From an uncultured bacterium (GTDB lineage: Bacteria; Planctomycetota; DG-23; SLPQ01): a DNA stretch of 6,715 nucleotides. The translations under genes were made by a program, and so were the position numbers. The first letter of the stretch is position 1. Every line of letters begins with the position of its first letter. Where the stretch lies: positions 1 through 6,715 of the forward strand of contig CALMGO010000495.1 of the NCBI GenBank assembly GCA_937863625.1, read 5' to 3'. Shown here in pieces: positions 1 to 5,270 of the stretch. Under the pieces are notes generated by a model. That model made no database searches. It saw only the letters and a list, made by a program, of their open reading frames with translations, and was not told the DNA's origin.

Positions 1-1
1 G

Positions 2-160
2 CTCCCGGCCAACAGTCTGATTGCCGTCGTCGTTCGCAACGGTGACGCCGTTGTCCCGTGCGGCGAGACCAGGATCCTTACGGGCGACCGGATCATCCTC
101 ATTACACTTCCCGAAAACCACGGACCTGCCCTCAGGGCCATAACCGGCGAGACGAGTTGA
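2..160 (+). CDS. trkA: TrkA-type K+ uptake regulator, C-terminal fragment (RCK_C domain)
   Basis: This is the 3' end of a gene cut by the left window edge; 52 codons are visible before a TGA at 158-160. The visible residues begin LPANSLIAVVVRNGDAVVPC and continue with GETRILTGDRIILITLPEN. That is the classic RCK_C/TrkA_C pattern: 'LP..S.I..I.R.G..ivP.G.T.l..GDr.ii'. In this family TrkA is a cytosolic nucleotide-binding ring that gates the membrane subunit TrkH, and the C-domain is a regulatory ligand-binding module. The next gene is trkH, which starts on the last base of this stop codon, so the pair is translationally coupled. That neighbour strengthens a call that would otherwise rest on about 40 informative residues. 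The N-terminal Rossmann (RCK_N) domain is not in view, so NAD(H) or ATP binding cannot be judged here. Confidence 0.88.
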   Translation, partial: LPANSLIAVVVRNGDAVVPCGETRILTGDRIILITLPENHGPALRAITGETS

Positions 161-1653
161 TGGAGGTGAACTTGTGTCAGGTCGGTTACCTGCGAGAGCG
201 ATACAGGACAATCCTGTCCTACACGGGGCTCATTGTGGCGCTTTGCGGCGTGTTGATACTCGCTCCGATGATAAGCTTCCTGGCCTGGCCCGGGGACGCT
301 CGCCAGGCCTGGGGATTCATAGTTCCCGGACTCTTGATGGGGGGCGGCGGCCTTACGACATGGCGGCTTCTGCGCCCGAAAACCGATCCGGTGCTGTCCG
401 TTCCGGAGGGCGGAGTAATAATCCTGCTCAGTTGGCTCCTCGTATGCCTGTTCTCGGCTTGGCCGTTTGTCGCTGTGACAGGCCTGGGCTTCACGCAAGC
501 CCTGTTTGAGTCGGTAAGCGGCTGGACTACCACGGGACTTTCAGTCGTCGATGTCACTCATGCCTGTCACGCCATCCTGTTGTGGCGCAGCATCATGCAG
601 CTGGCCGGGGGCGCGGGGTTCGCAATCATAATGCTCTCGGCGCTCACCGGCCCGACCGGCCCGGCGCTCTCCGTCGCGGAGGGACGGGAGCAACTCGTGC
701 CGCATGTCCGCCAATCCGCCAAACTGGTGCTGTTGATTTACAGCGGCTGCACCGTCGCCGGGACCATCGCCCTGCGACTGGCAGGCATGGATTGGTTCGA
801 CGCCGTAAACCACGCGTTCGCTACCGTGTCCACCGGGGGCTTTTCTACTCGGGTTGAAAGCATCGGCTATTGGAACTCAACGGCCGTCGAGGCGGTAACC
901 GTGCCCCTGATGCTTCTGAGCAACTTGAGCTTCATCAGCGCGTGGCTTCTTCTGCGGGCCAGGGTGCGCGCCGTCACTCGCAACGGCGAGGTCCGCCTCA
1001 TGATGGTTGTGCTGCCTCTCTGTATTGCCCTTTTGTTCTTTCTGACGACTCGGAGTCTCTATCCTTCCCTGGGCAAAGGCCTTCGCGTGGCGATTTTCCA
1101 GGCGGTGACTGCGCTGACGACCACAGGTTTCTCCACCGTCGGCTATGGCGACTGGAACTCCGTCGGTTGGCTTGTGCTCATCGTACTGATGCTCATTGGC
1201 GGCGGCACTTGTTCAACCGCCGGCGGCATCAAACAGTACCGTGTGTATCTTCTTTGGAAAAGCCTCGTCTGGCAACTCCACCGCAGCCTGCTGCCTCGCA
1301 CGGCCGTGACGGAGAATCCCGCGTGGGAGGCAGAGCGGCGAGTCTTCGTCACCGACACCCGCCTGCGCCAGATTGGCGCATTCGTCTTTCTCTACCTGCT
1401 GACGTTCGTCTGCGGCACGGCCGTTCTGGCCGCCTACGGCTACGGTCTCAAAGAGGCGCTTTTCGAATTTGCGTCGGCAGTCGGCACGGTCGGCCTCTCG
1501 GTCGGAGTTACGTCTCCATCGGCTCCGTCCGGGGTGCTCTGGACCGAGATAGCAGGCATGTTCATGGGCCGCCTCGAGTTCTTTGTCGTCCTGACCAGTG
1601 TCGCAAGACTGATACGCGATGCACGGACGATGGTGCACGCGCCGGCAAAGTGA
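160..1653 (+). CDS. trkH: Trk/Ktr-type potassium uptake channel subunit TrkH
   Basis: This is the inner-membrane K+-translocating subunit, 497 aa, close to the usual TrkH length of about 480-500. It shows the four-fold M1-P-M2 architecture with four filter loops: TTTGLS (123-128), STGGFS (224-229), TTTGFS (320-325) and GTVGLS (442-447), each with the K+-filter glycine. GGGTCSTAGGIK (347-358) matches the conserved glycine-rich intramembrane-loop region after the third filter. GRLE (470-473) is the conserved arginine motif near the C-terminus. The fourth filter reads GTVGLS, as in KtrB-like proteins, rather than the NMGPGLG type of enterobacterial TrkH. The frame is open upstream to 58, but that part is out-of-frame trkA. 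I place the start at ATG 160, overlapping the trkA stop (TGATG). TTG 172, just after GGAGGTG (162-168), is an alternative. It probably works with the RCK protein encoded immediately upstream. Confidence 0.95.
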   Translation: MEVNLCQVGYLRERYRTILSYTGLIVALCGVLILAPMISFLAWPGDARQAWGFIVPGLLMGGGGLTTWRLLRPKTDPVLSVPEGGVIILLSWLLVCLFSAWPFVAVTGLGFTQALFESVSGWTTTGLSVVDVTHACHAILLWRSIMQLAGGAGFAIIMLSALTGPTGPALSVAEGREQLVPHVRQSAKLVLLIYSGCTVAGTIALRLAGMDWFDAVNHAFATVSTGGFSTRVESIGYWNSTAVEAVTVPLMLLSNLSFISAWLLLRARVRAVTRNGEVRLMMVVLPLCIALLFFLTTRSLYPSLGKGLRVAIFQAVTALTTTGFSTVGYGDWNSVGWLVLIVLMLIGGGTCSTAGGIKQYRVYLLWKSLVWQLHRSLLPRTAVTENPAWEAERRVFVTDTRLRQIGAFVFLYLLTFVCGTAVLAAYGYGLKEALFEFASAVGTVGLSVGVTSPSAPSGVLWTEIAGMFMGRLEFFVVLTSVARLIRDARTMVHAPAK

Positions 1654-1772
1654 CATAGCGGTGGCCCGATGAAGGCGGACAGATATCCGGTTAACAGGCA
1701 TGCCGCATATTGAAAAAGTGCTGACATAGATGTGCAGCGTGCCCTTTCCCCCAGGGGCGCCGACGAAATGTT
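1654..1772. other. Intergenic gap between trkH and the anchored hypothetical gene
   Basis: These 119 bp hold no coding sequence that I can support. An 8-bp palindrome GGCATGCC lies at 1697-1704. The octamer TGACATAG occurs twice, at 1651-1658 (overlapping the trkH stop) and 1722-1729. TTGAAA at 1710-1715 resembles a -35 box, but no acceptable -10 hexamer follows at 16-18 bp. No stem-loop followed by a T-run is visible after trkH. Whether the downstream gene has its own promoter is therefore open. Confidence 0.4.
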
Positions 1773-2579
1773 ATGACACGCAGACGAAAAATCCTCATAC
1801 GATGTGCCGCCGTACTCGCAGGACTCATCGTCATCGCGACCGTGGCCTTCTTCATATATTTCCCCGGACGCCAGTCCACCCTCGCCCTCATGCTTGCCAC
1901 CGGCATCGGCATAAATAACGTTCAAGCGGAGATCGATGTGCTGGAGGCGAAAGCAATCACCGGCGAGACATTCACCTCCGAAGACAAAGCCTTCCTCAAG
2001 GACCTCTACACGTGCTTTGCCAAAGGCGCGAGGCTCACAATCGTGCTTCGCCAGTCAGCGCAGTTGATGGACCATTACCTTTCAAATTCCGGAGAAGACC
2101 TCCGCATCGCGCCGAGGATATTCCTCGGCAGCAGGCCGGTCCGGGAGCAGATGGCGGACATCCGGGAACGCATCGCCTCCGACGTGCACTTGCGAGGGGC
2201 GCCGGATGGTAAGTATTCGACGCCTGTCTTCTACATGGGTGACCCTGCTTTCTTCGAATCCTACGTCGGCCTCTATTACGGGACCCTCACCGCAGCCCCT
2301 GCTCTCCAGAAGGACGGCACGGTCTTAGTCCAATGGCGTGCGGATATGCCGTGGCAGTGGCCGTCTTATGAGTCTCTTCTAAAGAAACACGGCAATTACC
2401 ACGCTCAGTGCTTTTCCCTGCCTAACGTGCGGGGCATACTGCAAGGCCCGGAGTATTGCCTGCGAATGGACGACGGGCTTGGCGAGTACCTCGCGCAACT
2501 CGGCCTGGCCAAACCCTTTCTCGTCTACTCCCAGTGGCGGGAGCAGATGCCCGCCGGTGAAAGCTCCATGCCGAATTAG
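1773..2579 (+). CDS. Hypothetical protein with one N-terminal membrane anchor
   Basis: I do not recognise this 268-aa protein. Residues 1-6 (MTRRRK) are strongly basic, followed by a hydrophobic stretch of about 22 residues (roughly 8-30). This suits a signal anchor with the N-terminus in the cytoplasm and the rest outside. There is no lipobox and no clear signal-peptidase site. The remainder is a soluble-looking mixed alpha/beta sequence. Residues about 50-135 look helical, including LTIVLRQSAQLMDHYL. A Trp/Tyr-rich part follows, with YVGLYYG, WRADMPWQWPSYE and YSQWREQ. Four cysteines are present: one inside the anchor (C11) and three outside it (C81, C213, C229). ATG 1773 is the only start that keeps the anchor; no good Shine-Dalgarno sequence precedes it. 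The gene lies 119 bp after trkH on the same strand and converges on the minus-strand cluster, so its link to potassium uptake is unproven. Codon use matches the neighbours, and the length and sustained charge pattern support a real gene. Confidence 0.75.
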   Translation: MTRRRKILIRCAAVLAGLIVIATVAFFIYFPGRQSTLALMLATGIGINNVQAEIDVLEAKAITGETFTSEDKAFLKDLYTCFAKGARLTIVLRQSAQLMDHYLSNSGEDLRIAPRIFLGSRPVREQMADIRERIASDVHLRGAPDGKYSTPVFYMGDPAFFESYVGLYYGTLTAAPALQKDGTVLVQWRADMPWQWPSYESLLKKHGNYHAQCFSLPNVRGILQGPEYCLRMDDGLGEYLAQLGLAKPFLVYSQWREQMPAGESSMPN

Positions 2580-2610
2580 CATGAAGCCGACCTATCGCTA
2601 CGGCCGGCGG

Positions 2611-2835
2611 TCAGTTTCTTGCCTGCGCTTCGGCTGTCTCGCCGCACCTGTCCTTAACGCCCAGTTTCCGGAAGATTATCTCCGCCGGGCAAAATCCCGT
2701 AATCGCCGACTGAATCAGATTCGCCCCTGCGAAAAGCGGCACTATAAGCCACCATGCGCTCACGAAGCGCCCGAGAATGACTCCGGTGATGACAAGCGTG
2801 CCGGCAAGTATGCGTATCATGTTTTCAGTGTGCAC
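2611..2835 (-). CDS. Small two-helix membrane protein, DUF2892 / YgaP-tail type
   Basis: This is a 74-aa protein with two predicted membrane helices (about 6-24 and 28-47), followed by TGFCP (46-50) and a short basic/polar tail (IFRKLGVKDRC). The pattern 'iR..aG..v..g..lg......w.....F.g.NL.QS..TGFCP...il.KlG' is that of the DUF2892 family (PF11127). The same module forms the membrane tail of the rhodanese YgaP in Escherichia coli. Here it stands alone, without a rhodanese domain. The start is GTG at 2835: GGAGGAGA at 2843-2850 sits 7 nt upstream, whereas the internal ATG (residue 6) would be too far from it. The gene begins 58 bp after the beta-barrel gene on the same strand with no visible terminator between them, so it is probably the last gene of that operon. 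Cysteines at 49 and 64 could be functional. Its role in the cluster is unknown. Confidence 0.85.
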   Translation of the reverse strand: MHTENMIRILAGTLVITGVILGRFVSAWWLIVPLFAGANLIQSAITGFCPAEIIFRKLGVKDRCGETAEAQARN

Positions 2836-2842
2836 GGATATT

Positions 2843-2850
2843 TCTCCTCC
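2843..2850 (-). promoter_or_regulatory. Shine-Dalgarno site that fixes the GTG start of the DUF2892 gene
   Basis: On the minus strand this reads GGAGGAGA, 7 nt before GTG at 2835. The strong match and correct spacing favour the non-ATG start over the in-frame ATG five codons later. Confidence 0.75.
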
Positions 2851-2893
2851 GTCTCTCTAAGTTGTGCGTCTTCTGCTGCATGGTCTTTTTGTA

Positions 2894-4345
2894 TCAGAAA
2901 CCGTAGCGCAGCCCGCAGTACACGTTTGTGTTGTCGGCAAACTGCCCGAAAAACGTCTCCTCACTCTCGCCGAAAAAGACATTGCCGCCTGCGACGAAAG
3001 TCCAGTGGTCGTTCATCTTGTATGACAGGTTCGGCCTCATGTACACGTCGCCGTCGCTCGGGCTGTAAAAGGTAAAAACGGAAAGCCTCAGGTTCTGATT
3101 CATGAGGAGTTTCGTGAGCCTCAATGTCACAACATGCCTGTACTCGTCGGCCTCAGGCATGCCCGCCGGCAGCGCGCTCCGGTATGCGTCATAGTCCTGC
3201 ATCCACTCGAGGTAATACTGCATCCCGATGGTGAGGTCCCGGGAGATTTGCTTCAGGTCCTGCTCGTATCCAAGGAGAAACCGGAACTCGCTGTTGCTGA
3301 CGTTAGGATCCCCGCCTGCGCGGTCTTCGCGGCTGTCGTAGTAGCCGGCTTCGACGTTTCCAATACCGCGCGCGAACTGCCCGCGAGCACTCGCGCCGTA
3401 CACCGACAGGCGGGGAAATGTCGCCTTGCCCGTCGCCGCATCCATGCCTCCGGGACTTTTCCAGTATCCCCAGTAGCCATACGCGGCAAGTTCGTATCCA
3501 CTGACATTCCTGTAGACCCGCGCCGCCCACTCCGAGTCGTTAAACCACTCATTGGGAACGTCGGCCTGCATTATTGCATTGCGCCCCGCCGCCTCCCCGA
3601 GCATCGCGTTATAGTAAGACATCCGCCGCCCCGTGATGTAACGGTCACTGTCAAAAACCGGAGTGTAGATGATGTCCACGTTCACTGCATCAGTGAAAAT
3701 ACTCGTCTTTATCGCGTCCGACGGCGCCTTGAGATACGCCTCGTCGCGCCCCGCAAAGAACGACACGTAGTCCTTCGGAAAAAGATCGTTGATAAATACG
3801 AGGTCGCCCGTGCCCCACGTCAGTATCTGTCGGCCGACCTTGACGTCGGCAAAGGAAAAGGGGCTCCACGAGATATTGGCCTCGCGCAGGTCCATCCATC
3901 CCTGCCCCGTTTCAAGGTCTATCTTGCGGCTGTCCGCAAGCCCGTCATAGAGAAAGTCCGTTACGACCTTAGAAGTCACCGGGCCGATACGTTTCTGTGA
4001 CTCAAGTTGGAGCCGCGTCTCGGCGAGCGACGCCTGCTGCTCATGCCTGTCGCGCTGGGTCCGGATGCCTGCGCGGATGTCCCAGAAGCCCGACAGTCCG
4101 AGCACCTCGGAGAGTTTGCGCTTGCCGCTCCCGGCGGCCTCGCTCTTCGTCGGCGTCGCTTCGCCTTCCATGCCGATCGGGAGAGGAGGACCGCTTTCTT
4201 CTTCGAGACCTCCCGGAAGCGCCGGGCCTCCGGAGTCTCCCAACCCCGTGGGAAGCGACGGCCCTTCGTCCGCGGCCCACGCTGCCCCTATGCACATGGC
4301 CATGGCCATGAGCGCTGCTGTTGCGATAACACTTATCTTTCTCAT
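2894..4345 (-). CDS. Outer-membrane beta-barrel protein (DUF1302/porin-like) of an RND export cluster
   Basis: This is a 483-aa exported protein. Residues 1-24 form a signal peptide (MRKISVIATA, a hydrophobic core, then AAWA before ADEG). Three exact-length 12-residue repeats follow at 28-63, of the form GPxLPxGLxxxx. A polar linker (64-85) leads into a barrel region with alternating hydrophobic/aromatic strands, starting near GFWDIRAG (87-94) and ending LRYGF. The terminal Phe fits the BAM assembly signal. VKVGRQILTWGTGDLVFINDLF (169-189; key residues GRQ, WG, D and NDLF) is the pattern seen in DUF1302-like and related outer-membrane proteins. I chose ATG 4345 over the frame's earlier ATG at 4414 because it directly precedes the signal peptide and has GGGGA 5 nt upstream. 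The gene sits 70 bp after the LolA-like gene. It is probably the outer-membrane component of the cluster; the substrate is unknown. Family assignment is by pattern only. Confidence 0.85.
   Translation of the reverse strand: MRKISVIATAALMAMAMCIGAAWAADEGPSLPTGLGDSGGPALPGGLEEESGPPLPIGMEGEATPTKSEAAGSGKRKLSEVLGLSGFWDIRAGIRTQRDRHEQQASLAETRLQLESQKRIGPVTSKVVTDFLYDGLADSRKIDLETGQGWMDLREANISWSPFSFADVKVGRQILTWGTGDLVFINDLFPKDYVSFFAGRDEAYLKAPSDAIKTSIFTDAVNVDIIYTPVFDSDRYITGRRMSYYNAMLGEAAGRNAIMQADVPNEWFNDSEWAARVYRNVSGYELAAYGYWGYWKSPGGMDAATGKATFPRLSVYGASARGQFARGIGNVEAGYYDSREDRAGGDPNVSNSEFRFLLGYEQDLKQISRDLTIGMQYYLEWMQDYDAYRSALPAGMPEADEYRHVVTLRLTKLLMNQNLRLSVFTFYSPSDGDVYMRPNLSYKMNDHWTFVAGGNVFFGESEETFFGQFADNTNVYCGLRYGF
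4157..4264 (-). repeat. Triple 12-residue repeat at the mature N-terminus of the barrel protein
   Basis: Three consecutive 36-bp units encode GPSLPTGLGDSG, GPALPGGLEEES and GPPLPIGMEGEA with no gap. The conserved core is G-P-x-L-P-x-G-(L/M), followed by an acidic/small four-residue spacer. The units sit directly after the signal peptide and before the barrel. The DNA copies differ at many positions, so this is an old, protein-level repeat rather than a fresh slippage product. Confidence 0.85.
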
Positions 4346-4415
4346 CAGGGTCCCCGTTGTCCTATGGGTCCTTATCTGTCGGTTATCAGCGACACTCACC
4401 ACATGCGCTACCATG

Positions 4416-5270
4416 TCACCTTAGGAATTCGTAAGGCAGCTGCCTAAGGTATCGCTCGGTAAAGACGTCTTCCGGGATATCGAGATTGTATTTGACCTCG
4501 CTGTAGTCCATCTCGGTCTTTGACCCGTTTTTCGTATCGGTCATGCTGCTTTTGGTCACCGTCGGGTAACCGTCTATCGTCTCAACCTTTTCCGCTTTGT
4601 AAGTGCGGTATTTCTGCCCCTGCTTGTCGTAGTAATCGGTCTCGACGACTACGAACGTCTTCTTGTGGACATACATTTCGTAATAGGCGAATTCCACCGA
4701 GTCCGGGTCCTTTGGCGTATTCTTGAGGACGTAGTAATCGCCGGTGACCTTGACGAGTTCGTGCGTATCCTCGTCAATGTGCCGCCCGGATACGTCCTCG
4801 TAAAAGAAACTCGACCCTACGAAACTCGTGCGTTTGTCCGACGCGGCAATCCTCTTTACAAGGTCGAGCGCCGGCAGGTAGAGCCAGCGGTCGTCGCTCT
4901 TGTCGAGATGCTTCCAGACGAGAAAGGCCATCTTGTTTACGTCGGCCGGCCTCTCGAAGTAGACGTAAAACTTCTGCCCGCCCGTAAACGTCTGGTCCTT
5001 CTTCGCGACGTCGCTGCCAGCCTCCGGCGCGTCCCATCGCAAAATGACAAATTCCCGCTCCCGCGCGCGCCCCTGTTCGTCGGTAATCGTCATGTGCACC
5101 TTCGCGCGGCCGTCGGACCCCTGGTAATACGACGCCTGGTTTGTCATGTTTACTATCTCATCCACGCCGGGCACTGCAGGCGAGGCTGCGGCCTCATCCG
5201 CCGCAAAGGCCGCGGACGGCATCAGGAAAGCGGCCGCCAGTGTAAGAGCCACCGTGAGTTTACTGAACAT
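4416..5270 (-). CDS. Periplasmic LolA-like 'outer membrane lipoprotein-sorting protein'
   Basis: This is a 284-aa exported protein with a signal peptide at residues 1-23 (MFSKLTVALT..., cleavage after AFA). The mature part matches the LolA-like family (PF17131 type) commonly encoded beside RND transporters. Marks include a repeated beta-strand pattern, DDRWLYLPALDLVKRI (116-131), the family signature SFVGSSFFYED (139-149), and a C-terminal strand pair ending in SEVKYNLDIPEDVFTERYL. Such proteins adopt an open beta half-barrel that binds acyl chains or other hydrophobes; the cargo here is not known. The frame is open to an ATG at 5318, but ATG 5270 is preferred because AAGGAGGAG lies just upstream and the signal peptide begins there. 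The start lies inside the last codons of the RND gene (11-bp overlap), implying translational coupling. It is not LolA itself: it is longer than the usual roughly 200 aa and lies in a transporter operon rather than beside ftsK. Confidence 0.88.
   Translation of the reverse strand: MFSKLTVALTLAAAFLMPSAAFAADEAAASPAVPGVDEIVNMTNQASYYQGSDGRAKVHMTITDEQGRAREREFVILRWDAPEAGSDVAKKDQTFTGGQKFYVYFERPADVNKMAFLVWKHLDKSDDRWLYLPALDLVKRIAASDKRTSFVGSSFFYEDVSGRHIDEDTHELVKVTGDYYVLKNTPKDPDSVEFAYYEMYVHKKTFVVVETDYYDKQGQKYRTYKAEKVETIDGYPTVTKSSMTDTKNGSKTEMDYSEVKYNLDIPEDVFTERYLRQLPYEFLR

Noticed and set aside
58..159. N-terminal extension of TrkH from ATG 58
   Set aside because: These 34 codons lie over the trkA 3' end in another frame, where the RCK_C sequence is clearly the real product. 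The extension (MRRDQDPYGR...) has no TrkH similarity.
1651..1729. Direct repeat TGACATAG (1651-1658 and 1722-1729) as an operator or att site
   Set aside because: Only eight bases, two copies, one overlapping a stop codon, and no integrase or mobile gene nearby.
1710..1731. Possible sigma-70 promoter before the hypothetical gene (TTGAAA ... CATAGAT)
   Set aside because: The candidate boxes are only about 9 bp apart, and no -10-like hexamer occurs at the proper distance.
2536..2555. GC-only inverted repeat (GGCGGG, 8-nt loop, CCCGCC) as a terminator between the convergent blocks
   Set aside because: It lies inside the coding end of the hypothetical gene and has no T-run on either strand. A factor-independent terminator is not supported, although a role as an RNA stop for the minus-strand operon cannot be excluded.
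2567..2583. CATGC/GCATG inverted repeat across the stop codon of the hypothetical gene
   Set aside because: A 5-bp stem with a 7-nt loop and no T-tract is within chance expectation.
3134..4000. Long plus-strand open frame (288 codons) opposite the beta-barrel gene
   Set aside because: Its translation is Arg/Val/Pro-rich with no recognisable motif. It exactly opposes a gene with signal peptide, repeats and barrel features, and high GC at third positions readily creates such antisense frames.
4346..4414. Extension of the beta-barrel protein to ATG 4414
   Set aside because: It would put 23 polar residues before a normal signal peptide. ATG 4345 has its own ribosome site.
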